From: Nemophila menziesii
Taxonomy: Eukaryota; Streptophyta; Magnoliopsida; Boraginales; Hydrophyllaceae
DNA: 64,000 bases
Direction: 5' to 3'
Assembly: GCA_029959085.1 (NCBI GenBank)
Contig: JARWIR010000018.1
Span: 2,108,001-2,172,000 of the forward strand
Part shown: one piece after another, positions 33,591 through 44,271 of the stretch
Layout of the letters: each line of letters begins with the position of its first letter
How positions within the stretch are numbered: the first letter of the stretch is position 1
Translations under genes and position numbers: made by a program
Notes under the pieces: model-generated
Told to the model about the DNA's origin: nothing
What the model saw: only the letters and a program-made list of their open reading frames with translations
The model's database searches: none

Positions 33591-35300
33591 TTAGGCTTTA
33601 GGTACCCAATTTGGTTTGGGTCCATGAGGGTTAGTGGATTTTCTTTTTATAGCCCATATAGGCCTTTTCCAAAGTGGCACAAGAGATCCCAAATCCAATA
33701 ATTTTCGATAGTAACAATGAGATGCATTATGACCAAGTTTTTCACAATAAGTGCAAGTGATAGAAGATTTTGAAGAAGATGAAATTGCATTTGAAATTTT
33801 TGATTTTACAAAAACATTTTTCAAGAGTTTTTGTTTAGTTGATGGATCATATACAACACCACTTTTTTCAAAAGCCATTTTTTGAGAACCTAAAATCATA
33901 TCCAAGTTTTCTTGCCCATTTGTAAATTTTAAAATAATAGCATTTTGATCAACAATCTTTTTCTCTAACAAAGCTTTTTCTTCCAAATGATTTTTCTCAA
34001 TAAGATGAAGTTTCTCATTTTCATCTATACATTCATCACAAAGATTTTGACAATCTTCCAAAGCTTTCAAAACCTCTTTAGTTCTATTTCTCTCAATTTC
34101 TAAATCTTTTGTTAAAACTTTGTTTGTTTCAATAGAGTTTAAAAAATCATTGTAAAGAGAATCAAATGCCTCATGAATATCTTGCTCACTAGCATCATCA
34201 TTAGATAAAGAGAGTTTAGATTTAGGAGTTACCTCATCATGATTTGCCATAAAGGCAAAGTGAGTTGAACCGGCATCATCATCCCAAGAAGTATCTTCAT
34301 CATTTTCAAGTTCTCCCATAAAAGCAACAAGATTAACATTCTCATTATCACTTTCTTCTTCATCCGAATTTTGAGTATCCCAAGTGATATTAGCATGCAT
34401 TGCTCTCTTAGGTTTCTCCTTTTGAAGAAGAGGACAATAAGTTTTGATGTGACCAACTTTCTTGCAATGATAGCAAGTGGGTTCATCTTGTTTGATAGCT
34501 CTAACATTCTTCTTATAGGGTGTGGAAGAACTTCCTTTCTTGGCAAAGCGTTTGTATCTCATGAATTTTTTCATATCTCTTGCCAACATAGCTACTCCTT
34601 CATCTTCACTAGTTTCTTCTTCATGTGAATTTTCTTCTTCTTCACTTTCCTTCCTTTCTTTTTGTTCTTTAAACTTGCTACTCAAGGCATGGAAGGCAAT
34701 GGATTTCTTAATCTTCTTCTCCTCATCATCTCTTATCTTTTCTTCTTCAAGCACGAGCTCTTCCGTCATGAGGTTGCAAATGAGTTCATGAACCGTCATT
34801 TATGAAAGATCTTTAGTGTCTCTTATAGAGTTGATTTTTGATTTGTATTTCTTTGGAAGAGCAAATAAGATTTTTCGGCATTGTTCTTTGTTGGTGTACT
34901 CTTGACCAAGAGTCTTCAAGGTGTTGACAATGTTAGAAAATCTTTGATGCATAGCATTTAAGGCTTCATCGGGCTCCATACTAAATAGCTCATACTTAGT
35001 GATAAAAAGACCAATCTTAGTTTCCTTGACATCTTCCGTTCCTTGATATGATAGCTCCAAGAGTTGCCACATTTCATGAGCCGAATTGCATTCACTCACT
35101 CTAGCATATTCCGTGACACTTAACCCATTTATGAGTATGTTCATAGCTTTGTTGTTCTTGGTGAGTTTGGCTATGTCTTGAGCATTGTAACTATCTTCAT
35201 CCTTCTCAACCGTTTGACTACCATCAACATAAGGAATGTAAGGACCCTTCTTGATAGCAAGCCACAAAAAGTAGTCAATTCCTTTGACACGAATCTCCAT
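33591..35300 (-). pseudogene. Element E gag (single internal stop)
   Basis: The frame starts MEIRVKGIDYFLWLAIKKGP at 35300 and has one stop at 34802-34800, after which it continues in the same frame to 33591. The first part holds the capsid-type domain with NSAHEMWQLLELSYQGTEDV and LEQ-type helices. The second part is rich in acidic residues and has two zinc knuckles of CX2CX4HX4C form: CYHCKKVGHIKTYC and, about 210 residues later, CTYCEKLGHNASHC. The end reads NPHGPKPNWVPKA. Gag packages the RNA. The frame then stops shortly before protease. Confidence 0.85.
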
Positions 35301-35425
35301 TTTCTTTTTCCATCCAAAGTAATCTTTTCCTACAAAAAGCGGAGGTCTAGTAGATCATGAACCTTCCGGCTGATTAGAATCCATATCGTATTAACTCTAG
35401 AAACGATTAAGTACAATAGAGCTAG

Positions 35426-35437
35426 GCTCTGATACCA
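35426..35437 (-). promoter_or_regulatory. Primer-binding site of element E (initiator tRNA-Met)
   Basis: The minus strand reads TGGTATCAGAGC two bases inside the 5' LTR, the classic plant copia primer site. Confidence 0.92.
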
Positions 35438-35439
35438 AT

Positions 35440-36598
35440 TGATATTCTATATGCGTCCTAGAAGGGGGGTTGAATAGGACAATGGAAATTAATCGGCTAA
35501 TTTTATTTCAAGTAAATAAATTAAAAGCTAATTTGAATCCTGTTGTTTTAGCAAACTAAATAGTCAAGAACTAGATAATCCTAAAAGACAATATTATCAA
35601 ACTATTCATGTAAGCATTTTATCAAGCATATAGAGTGCGGAAAAGTAAAGAGTGTAGGGATAGAAAGATACACAACGATGTATAGTGGTTTGGTTTCCCT
35701 ACATCCACTACCTAAGGAAGCCTCCTTAGGATTTGCAAGATTCTCAACTAATCTTCGTAACTCTTTAACCCGGGTGAGATTACAAACCCATTACAACCAC
35801 TTCAAAACCTTGAAGGAAATACACTTGTGTTATCACCAACACAAGGAACCAAGTATAGAACCTATACTCACACTACTCTCTTAATCTATTACAAGAACAA
35901 AGAGGAAAGGAAAAGTGTTTAGGGGTGTTATAATAGCTTGAAACTAAACTCCTAAAAGAGTGGATATAAACTATGTAGCTTGAGGAATGAATATGACTTG
36001 AATGCTCCTTGAAACCTTCTTGAATGATAATATTAATTGCTCTTAAGATTGGTAGATGGAAGGAGTGAGTTGTGTCTTGAATGAGCTTCAATTTATAGCT
36101 GAAATAAGTTTCCAACGGTCAAAAGGCTTCTATCTAACGGATAGATTTAGACTCCAACGGATATAAGCTTTGTCCTCTTCTAATAGTGCAGAAACCCTTT
36201 CTTGCGGGGTACCGCGGATATGGTCCGGTGTACCGCACGACTCAACGTGTTGATTTCATAGCATACTGACGGGCTACCCTATGCACCGTATTCCTGGTCC
36301 GCACCCTTGGTTCGGTGTACCGCGCCTCAGTCCGGTGTACCGCAACTTTTTCTTGCTTTCTGTTCGGACTAGCTTATGCATCGCGCCTTTGGTCCGTGGT
36401 ACTGCGGTGTACCGCAGGTCTTGTCCGGTGTACCGCGACGCTGTTCTAATGAAGCTCAAGCTTAAGATCAAGGATTTAAAGATAACTAATCTAGTGAGGG
36501 GTTTTGGAAAACCTTTAAAAGAGATACCAAATGAATTTTAGTTTAAAGAATGATTTGTCGAATATTAAAACAGGAATAAAAACAAGGTAAGGCTAACA
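35440..36598 (-). repeat. 5' LTR of element E (1159 bp)
   Basis: In sense it starts TGTTAGCC (36598) and ends GAATATCA (35440). The GGTGTACCGC cluster is at 36445-36200 and the TATA-like TATAAA at 36097-36092. It is nearly identical to the 3' LTR. Confidence 0.9.
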
Positions 36599-37171
36599 GG
36601 TTTAGATACAGAACTAGGTAATTGTCGTTGGTATCCGCCAATGACCTTGACAGGCTTGACTAAGCAATAGCCAATGAGGTAAGAACTTGAATCATCTAAA
36701 AGTAGTTTTTATCATCCTGACGGAGTTTAGAATACCGTAGGAGAGCTCTTAGGTCCACCCTGACGGGGGCTAAGAGACTTTAAAATCCCGACTAGAATAA
36801 ATATAACGATTCAACCGTTAACAGAAAACATTAATTAAGAAGGTTTAGGTGAACCCCGTGCGAGACTCAAGTACTACATTCTTCCTTGTTCCAACCATTC
36901 TACTTGCAGTATTTTCATTTCTGTTTAATTAATTTAGTCATCAAATTATTTTTGCATATTAGTTCTTAAAAAAAAACCCAAACAAAACTTTTATATCATT
37001 TACTTTTCTGTACTTGCAATTATCTCACTATTTGATCCACGCCTGAGTTGTACCTAATCCATCCTTGCGAACGAATCTGATTTATCGGTTTATTACTTGG
37101 AAAACCGTACACTTGCGGTCTGTGAGTCTTTAACTTTAGCATTTTATTTTACAACACACAAGGACCCACCA
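36599..37171 (+). repeat. 3' LTR of element B, second part
   Basis: The family I LTR resumes with ggtttagatacagaactagg and ends GGACCCACCA at 37171. It shares the gtacacttgcgg and cacacaagga blocks with other family I LTRs. Without E the whole LTR is about 1.57 kb. This is the right end of element B. Confidence 0.8.
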
Positions 37172-37237
37172 GGCGCCCATATCTGATTTAACTTATTTAA
37201 CAAATACATATATCCGACATTATATCCCAAAAGTCTA
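37172..37237. other. Flank right of element B
   Basis: This short sequence begins ggcgcccata. The first five bases (ggcgc) should equal B's left target duplication, which is outside the window. Confidence 0.4.
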
Positions 37238-37975
37238 ATGATAGGAGATTGTTGCCATAAGTGACATCCAACTCTCTTTTGCTCGGCTGTGCGGATACGG
37301 ATCGTCATCAGATGGAACATCATCAACCAAATCGAATTCTTATTGTCCTTGTGCTTGTGTTGCTACATTAGCCCCTTCAACGTGTTGACAATCTGGGCGA
37401 CCCTGATTGGTATTCAGTTCTACGCCCATTCGCACTTGATCCCCTCTCGATATGACCTCAGTTATGGCTTTCTTGTAAGACTTTAGCACAACCTCAGACC
37501 TTTATGGTGGATTGAAATCTCTCTTCTCTCTCATGATTCCCCCTCCGCTCCTACTCCTATTTCCGTACTCAGATGATGTCCTTATAATCACTTTCAATTG
37601 ATTATGTGTTTCTGTAGCTTCCAACATCAGGGTCTCTTGTGTGGCCTCTTCACTTGCGATATTCAAATTGACCCCAAAGATCGAATTTTCTATCATCAGT
37701 GTCTCCTGAATTGCCCTGTCGTTGATCGTTTTACTCGCCATCCCCAGTTGTATTTGTGTAATTGGGCCCTCCTCCAATAACGACAGACTACAATTTCTCT
37801 CACGATGCACTACCGGTGGAGATATCTCGTCCCTATCCAGAAAAGCAAGTGTTCTCTTAGACGGTCTTGTTGTCTCCTCACTAATACTTCTCAACGGTCC
37901 AATCCCAACCGCTTGACCATGCCCAACTTGCTCTACGTCCGAAGAGTAAAGCCTTTTAGAAGATAGCTTTATCAC
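37238..37975 (-). pseudogene. Unrecognised broken reading frame
   Basis: A 157-codon open frame (37975-37502) starts MIKLSSKRLYSSDVEQVGHG and is rich in Ser, Thr and Glu, with SGGGIMREKRDFNPP at its end. After the stop the same frame stays codable to about 37238, with VVLKSYKKAITEVISRG, a further stop and VPSDDDPYPHSRAKE. The composition and acidic/serine-rich nature fit a coding remnant. I recognise no catalytic motif. It could be the C-terminal part of a LINE ORF1 or DUF4283-type protein, but I cannot show this. No membrane segment is obvious. Confidence 0.35.
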
Positions 37976-38280
37976 ACTATTTATTTTCTCTTTGGGATTA
38001 CGAAAATAGTAGTTAGATGGTCACCAAGAAGAGGTGTCTAATTATTGAAACACCACATAAACGTCTAGCATATGGAATTAATTCTGACAACATTTGCCTA
38101 ACTAGATAGTCATTAGGGTTTATTTTAATCACCAATCATCATTAGTAGGTCAAACTACACTTACGACAATGGTGGAGCAGGATAACACTATTTCGAGTCC
38201 CCTTGTGTTTGTGAGGTCGCTGCCCTAGTTCGCTCTCCGGTGATATGGAGGAATTTAGAATCCTGGTTATTTCAATTCTA
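37976..38280 (+). repeat. Diverged family II-type LTR fragment
   Basis: The reverse complement matches the LTRs of C and D in order: gtcaggattctaaattcc, cgagagcgac/cgactaaggg-like, atagggttatc-like, accctaatgactatctag, tgtggtgtttcaataatt and agacacc. The match has several indels, so this is an older relative. Its orientation is opposite to C and D. No internal region is attached. Confidence 0.65.
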
Positions 38281-39420
38281 ACGATAAAAATATTAAGACA
38301 AAAACTTCTTTCAATAGACCACAAGGGAATTTATATCTTATTGAACAGTCAAAGTTAGTTAAAGTGTCGAAATTCGACAAACCTTACATAATAACTAAAA
38401 ATCTAATAACACATCATTATATGATTTTTTTTGTTGGTCAAATTCGTTCATATAAAAAACCAAACTACGTGTTGTACATTACATCTTACAAAATCAACAT
38501 ATACTCATTCCAACAAGCATCCGTTAAAAAAAGTTTAAGAAAACTATAGTGAAAATATATTAAGATCTTTGGGATCAAGCTACACTTAGCATACTTACAT
38601 AAGAGGAGGACAATTTCAAACTAAAATGATGTGAAGACTTGGTCAACATAGACTTGACTTTCAAGTATCTTTACACGAATGGTTTATGAACTAAATAGTA
38701 ACAAGGTTTTCTAAATGTAGTAATAGCCCCATCAAGATTTTTGTTGTGAGCAACCATAGAACCGCTTAAAAACCACACGTTTTTAACATTCCCACATTGA
38801 TATGCACTAACCTGTAAATTGTTACAAAGTGTTGTAATCATGCATGTTCATTATCGGATCTGAATGATGCATTACACAAGACCATAATTTCATGTTTATA
38901 AGACTATATCAAAAATTTAGTAGGAGTGATTTTCCTATATGGAGATGGTACCTAGAGGGCTTACTTCATGATTGGCCTGGTCACCCGATCAACTACCCAA
39001 ATATTCAAACACGAAAGAGGATTGAAGTTCTTAATAAATTTTTCAGTCATCGTGATTTGTGTTTGCATCTGAGAATGTCAGAAACCATTCCTCCAAAAAA
39101 GAAAAAAATTTCATGTTGGATGATGGATCTGTTTCAGTACCTTATGCTATAGGGTAAGTTAAGATTAAGTGTTAGACGTTCTCTTTCTTTGAGAGACGAA
39201 TCAACAAATGATAACCCAACTGTGATTTATGTGGAACATTTGGTCTCTGATGGGGATCGTATTTCAAACGCATTTATATTTTTCGCTTCAGAGAGGATTT
39301 TGTTATGCCAAATAAGATTGCAAATTTTTTTATCCCAAACACGAGACTTTATATATGAACATTTATCCTCTTTGTTGATAATAAAACCCCAATTTCATAA
39401 AATACTTATATGATGACTAA
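38281..39420. other. AT-rich stretch without recognised genes
   Basis: Two short plus frames (38892-39152, 39189-39413) have no recognisable motif and I do not support them as genes. No repeat ends are seen. Confidence 0.4.
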
Positions 39421-40990
39421 AATAACCAAACTAGTGTGTGTTGGTCATTAACCCATTATTATATGTCTTGTTCCCGGTTGCATGTGTCTCGTCTCTCCAA
39501 AATTATATATGCTTATTATTCTGTCGTGACGCTTCTGGCTTAATTTCCCCTTTATACATTTCTCATCATTTTGTGTCGTAATATTATCACCATGTCTATT
39601 TTGCTAATGATACAATCTACAAAGTATGGTTGGGTTACATTATATCATTTTTGCAAGGTTTTCCCTAATTCATCGATTTATTTATGGTTATGTGGTTTCC
39701 GGTAATTCAAAAAAGCGTGTGACTTCTTGCTAGGTGGATTTCATAGCATAGGAGTTTTTTAGCGTTTGTTGTCATTATGTTGTAGTTTTTAATGTTTTAT
39801 GGGTGTGGAATGCTTTTTTTTATATGTAATATGTGTTTTAATCTATTTTATCGTTTATAAACATACTCAGTAAAAAAATTATATATTAATGATTTATAAT
39901 TTTTTTAAAATTATTTAGTCTCATATATAACTCAAGTGTCGTTACTGATGTTTATAGTTGTTGCTATAATACCCTAGTTCACTACCGGCTTAGCTATATA
40001 CACAGATATAGTAGTAGTCTGTATCTCATTTACCATCATCCTTTTCTTTGTTCATAAATATCCATCCTCGTTGAAACCCTCTTTAGATCCTCTAGTATGT
40101 GAAATTGAGAAGCTTTTTTCAGATTATTTAGTAGTACTAGTAGTACTATAGAATATTTTTGTGTCTTTGGATTGCAATAGTTAGCTAATGTTTATGGGAA
40201 ACAAACACTTTTACAACCTGTAGATGATGAAAATGGGAAGAGTCTTGGAGAAGGAAAATTACTTATCAAAATAAGCAGATGTTTGTTGATACCAAAACTG
40301 CTAGTATAATTAACAATTATAGAAGTGGAAAGTAGGCATCTAATAGCTTCTAGAATCATTCATTGGATCTGCTAAAAGTTTGACTATTTAGGGGTAGGTT
40401 GCAATTAAGTTAGGATGTATATCTTTTCATATATAAAACGTTTTACTACAAACTTTTGGAGTTATACAACCCCATCTTTTATTGACAAACAGGCAAAACA
40501 CATATGAAACAGTTTCACTTGGATAAGATAAGTAGTAGATGTTAATGCCAAAAGTGATAATTAATGTACACTAATAGTATTTGAGTAATATAAGTGGAAA
40601 CTAGGCATTTAACTGACATTAGCATTCCTCTTTCTCTTCCTTTTGTAATGTTTTTCATTCATGATGGGATTCTTTAGCAAGCTTCTCTTTAGTCTCCTGT
40701 TCCTGGATAACATTTAAAATCAAAATGCAAAAAGTTAAAGCATTTAAAGAGCAAAACCATTTTCATACACAGTGACTAATGAATGTACCTGGGAAATAGA
40801 AATACATTCAATGTAGTACTGGATGAAGCTCCAATTCTTCGGATCCGACTCTTTAGTCTTGCGAAAATCAGTAACCACTTGTGCAGTGATAATGAACAAA
40901 TGGCAAAAGCCGCATAACCCAATAATAAGTATAAACGAATATCCTCTTGATTTTCTTTGATTACCTCAAATCGAAAATTAATTTGAAAAT
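39421..40990. repeat. Duplicated segment, copy 1
   Basis: The stretch 39421-40010 (gtgtgttggtcattaacccatt onward) matches 41343-41975, and 40120-40960 matches 43200-44090. Shared phrases are cttgttcccggttgc, aaagtatggttgggttacat, taccaaaactgc, tagaagtggaaagtaggca and ggatccgactctt. Copy 2 has about 1.2 kb more in the middle. The match is imperfect, so the duplication is old. No complete gene is seen. Confidence 0.7.
40776..40960 (-). pseudogene. Hypothetical protein fragment, copy 1
   Basis: The minus frame gives LYLLLGYAAFAICSLSLHKW, then LLIFARLKSRIRRIGASSST and NVFLFPR. Copy 2 (43888-44271) keeps the same words, so the frame was probably coding before duplication. It has one hydrophobic segment. 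I do not recognise the family. It is fused upstream to a retroelement gag scrap (to 41345). Confidence 0.4.
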
Positions 40991-41345
40991 TCCTCACCAT
41001 GTCAACAAACTTCTTATATTCATGTTCATTACTTTTCTTTTACACGTGTGAGGTAAATGGAAAGGGAAGACGATTATCATCAATGACCAATTCTTTCTTC
41101 ATTTGCTTTTTGATTGGCTCGCTTGTCTTCCCAAGAACCTTCTCTTTCATACCATCACCCAAGTCTTCAATGACTACCTTATCTAATTTTGGATTTTGAG
41201 GCTCTCTTTTATTTGTGACTTCTTCAACATCATCTTAGGATAAGAGCAATTCTTTCTCTTCTCCATCCACTAAGAGAGGGGTAGTTGTTTCCCACTCCCC
41301 AGTGAAGCCGCCTGCATTTTTAACATTGCTAGGGAGTTGACATTG
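40965..41345 (-). pseudogene. Diverged Athila-like gag-PR linker fragment
   Basis: In the minus strand, QLPSNVKNAGGFTGEWETTT is followed by acidic and Lys-rich sequence (REPQNPKLDKVV, SEPIKKQMKKELV) and LPFPFTSHV, KKSNEHEYKKFVDMVRNFQI. The order matches the Athila linker seen in A (LPS...; PPPPFPSRVQKKSD...; then a SINIPLL-type segment). Stops are present. This is an old scrap of a separate element. Confidence 0.5.
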
Positions 41346-42659
41346 ACCAAACTAGTGTGTGTTTGTCATTCACCCATTATTATATGTCTTGTTCCCGGTT
41401 GCGTGTGTCTCGTCTCTCCAAAATTATATATGCTTAGTATTATGTCGCGACGCTTTTGGCTTAATTTCCCCTTTATACATTTCTCATCGTTTTGTGTCGT
41501 AAAATAATCACCCCGTCGGTTTTGCTATGATACAATCTACAAAGTATGGTTGGGTTACATTATATTATTTTTGCAAGGTTTTTCCTAGTTCATCGATTTT
41601 TTTATGATTATGTGGTTTTCTGGTTGGTTGACTCGTATTTTTGAAATTTTGTAATTCGAAAAGAGTTTGAATTCTTGCTTGTGGATTTCATAGTATAAGT
41701 GTTTTTTAGAGTTTGTCGTAGATTTTTTTAAAAATATTTTAAAGGTATAGAATGCCTATACTTTTTATATGTAATATGTGTTTTAATCTATTTTATGATT
41801 TATAAATATATTCAGTAAAATCAATATATAAATAATTTATAATATCTTTTAATTATTTAATCTCACATTATAACACGGATTTTATTTTTATAAAGAAAGT
41901 GTCGTTCCGGTTATTGATGTGTATAGCTATTGCTATAAAACCCTAGTTCACGGCCGACTTAGCTATACATTCTTGCCACGCCCAATCCTCAAAAGCTCAT
42001 CACTATATCCTTGTTAGATCCGCCGTTATCTCCTTCTTTTCCTTCCTCCTCCATGACGAAATATCCATTTCCAAGTGCGATTCAAACTGTCAGCTATTCT
42101 CTTAAATGGTTGGTCATGACATTTCAAATAACAAAAATTGTGGCTATCGGTCAGATCTTCAAAGTCCATAAGTGCAAGCTAACTACTCAAGCCTGGATTG
42201 CCGACAATTCATTCTCAGGTATGACCTAGGCTTCAACTTTGAGTAGCTATATTTTGTACTATAAATTTGAAATTTATATTCCATTGTTTTTTCTTCTTTT
42301 TCAGAATGTGATTATTTTTATGTTATGCAAATTTTTTTTATCTTGGTTGGGGTAATTTATTCCTTCTAACCCTAACTCGCACTGAAAATTAGTTATACTC
42401 ATAATATTAGGTGTAGAGAAATCTCATAAGTAGTATGCAAGTTTTAAAGAAAGTATGAAGCAATGTTTATTCTTTTTATTTGGTAGTAATTTATTTGAGT
42501 GATTTTAACGTTGGTCATTAATCTTTTTTGTTTATATTTAATTGTAAATCATAGTTATGTTTCTCATTTGATTGTAGTATAGTCATCATTTCATTTGTTT
42601 TTTGCATTTGACCACCTTTCTTGCTTTCGTTGTAGTTGTTAATACAAAGCCTACATTAT

Positions 42660-42678
42660 TGTTCTTTTTTTTTTTTTT
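42660..42678 (+). repeat. Poly(T) tract
   Basis: A run of T bases lies in an AT-rich stretch before the F-box fragment. It is probably a simple repeat. Confidence 0.5.
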
Positions 42679-42789
42679 ACTAAACTTTCCTTTATAATAT
42701 TAAAATAAAAATAGTTAGCCTATACCCAAGGGTATAAACTCTTCATACAAAATATCAGCTAATCCTTTTGGGATATTATTGTTCGATTC

Positions 42790-42996
42790 TTGTGCAGGTT
42801 GGGTAGTTTAATTATGTTTGATGGAGAAAATATCAAAGAGCGCAACACCATAAGTGCATTACCTGATAGCATGTTGCATCTCATACTCTCTTCTTTAGAT
42901 ATGGAGGAAGTAGTGAATACAAGTGTACTCTCAAAGAGATGGCAATATATTTGGACATCTGAGTTAAATGGCAATCAAAGAGATGGCAATATATAG
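42790..42996 (+). pseudogene. F-box domain fragment
   Basis: The frame reads NTISALPDSMLHLILSSLDM and EEVVNTSVLSKRWQYIWTS, the classic N-terminal F-box of plant F-box/LRR or FBD proteins, which bind SKP1 in ubiquitin ligases. After WTS the frame runs into a short duplicated stretch (aaagagatggcaatatat occurs at 42934 and 42977) and stops at 42996. The rest of an F-box protein (leucine-rich repeats, FBD) is missing. A splice-acceptor-like ttgtgcag lies just before, at about 42792, and a donor-like cag/gtatga near 42219. It is a truncated gene or exon. Confidence 0.6.
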
Positions 42997-43887
42997 GTGT
43001 AGATTAATAGTTGCTGTAGTGGTTAGGTTAGGATAGAATATCTTACCTTAGTTAAATGGCTCTTGATGTATGAAAAAACAATATTTTTATTTTATTATGT
43101 TGAATATAATCTCAGTTGTGGTGTCATCTTAACTGATAATTAGTCTTTTTAATGGAAGATACATTTCATTAAAACTTTACACCATTTTGTTCAAACAAGT
43201 GGTCATACTAGTAAGTACTACAGGGTATTTTTGTGCCTTTGGATTGCTATTTTTATGGGAATTAAACACTTTTAAAGAGTCTTGGAGAAGGAGATTGCTG
43301 ATACCAAAACTGCCACTAGTAATTAACAGTTATAGAAGTGGAAAGTAGGCATTTAATAGGATCTAAAATCAATGATCTGGCTGCTAAAAGTTTGCCTATT
43401 TGGGGGAAGGTTATGTTATGATTAGCTTTATTTCTGATAGGTGTAACTGTAAACTCAAAGTTGTAATGTTTTTGGGAGTTGATTAATAAAATTGGTTACT
43501 TGATAAAAAAGGAAAATTCAGTGTCTCTCTAATCCTGCCCCTACGAATATATCTTTGCATATATAAAACGATTTACTACAAAGTGTGGGAGTTACAGCTC
43601 CAATTTTTATTGACACACATGCAAAACACATATGAAACAAGTTCACTTGCACAAGATAATTAGTAGATGATACCAAAAGTGGTAATTAATGTAAACTAAT
43701 ATTTGAGTAATAAAAGTGGAAACTAGGCATTTAATTGACATTATATCCATCCAATTCCTCTTTCTCTTTTTGTAATGTTTTTCATTCATGATGGGATTCT
43801 TCAGCAAGCTTCTCTTTAGTCTCCTGCTCCTGCATAACATTTAAATTCAAAATGCAGCAAGTTAAAAGCATTTAAAGGAACAAACTT

Positions 43888-44271
43888 TTAAATTAAAAAC
43901 TTATCTGCAAAACCATTTTCATACACAGGAGTAATGGATGTATCTACCCTGGGAAAAAGAAAAACATTCCATGTAGTACTGGATGAAGCTCCAATTTTTC
44001 GGATCCGACTCTTTCGTCTTGCGAAAATCAATAACAACTTGTGAACTTGATAATGGACAAATGGCAAAACCCAATAAGTATCCCGAATTTCTTTGATTTC
44101 CAACACTATAGTCATGACCAATAAAGACATAGCAGCCATTTCAATACACAACAATTTTGCTAATCCAACCCACCTTGAGTTGCCTTCAAGTAAACAAAGC
44201 ATATAGCTATCTACAATTTTTGCAAAACAAAAGTACATCATCATCAGACCAACCGAGGAGCTATTGTCCAA
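43888..44271 (-). pseudogene. Hypothetical membrane protein fragment, copy 2
   Basis: This 127-codon open minus frame has hydrophobic stretches (VGLMMMYFCFAKIVDSYML, MAAMSLLVMTIVLEI) and then LLIFARRKSRIRKIGASSST, NVFLFPRVDTSITPVYENGF. The last part matches copy 1 at 40776-40960. I do not recognise the family. A start at 44271 is arbitrary. It may be one exon of a host gene or a transposon-captured piece. Confidence 0.4.

Larger units (their letters stand above)
28977..36598 (-). mobile_element. Element E: copia-type LTR retrotransposon (7.6 kb, recent, inactive)
   Basis: Two long direct repeats (28977-30136 and 35440-36598) bound an internal region with gag, protease, integrase, RT and RNase H in copia order on the minus strand. 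The primer site next to the 5' LTR reads TGGTATCAGAGC, matching initiator tRNA-Met. The polypurine tract is AAAAAGGGGGAGAT. By eye the LTRs differ at about a dozen places in 1,160 bp, so insertion was fairly recent. Motifs such as YVDDIIFGATN and WVPKA suggest the SIRE/Maximus lineage, not proven. The flanking bases (gggat and ggttt) do not make a clean 5-bp duplication. Several stops and two frameshifts inactivate it. Confidence 0.9.
4589..37171 (+). mobile_element. Element B: Athila family I retrotransposon with pol, interrupted by A, C and E
   Basis: The visible part on the plus strand is the end of protease, RT, RNase H, integrase (4589-8101), a spacer with GGGAACCCGG motifs, a downstream ORF (9099-10352), a spacer (10353-11352 and 27525-27961), a polypurine tract and the 3' LTR (27976-28976 plus 36599-37171). 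Its 5' LTR and gag lie left of the window because element A is inserted at the protease. Element C is inserted in the 3' spacer and copia element E in the 3' LTR. Many stops and frameshifts show it is an old, inactive copy. RT wording such as FLDGYSGYN and RRMPFGLCNAPATFQRCM is typical of Athila. Confidence 0.85.
41343..44090. repeat. Duplicated segment, copy 2
   Basis: This is the counterpart of 39421-40990. The extra middle part (about 41976-43190) holds the F-box fragment and AT-rich DNA. The flanks of the duplication show no clear transposon ends. Confidence 0.65.

Noticed and set aside
38892..39413. Two short plus-strand frames as host genes
   Set aside because: No recognisable domain, no conserved copy elsewhere in the window, and AT-rich context with frames of this length expected by chance.
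42011..42229. 72-codon frame as a first exon of the F-box gene
   Set aside because: A donor-like site follows it, but its sequence has no F-box family feature and the frame is short. I kept only the F-box fragment itself.
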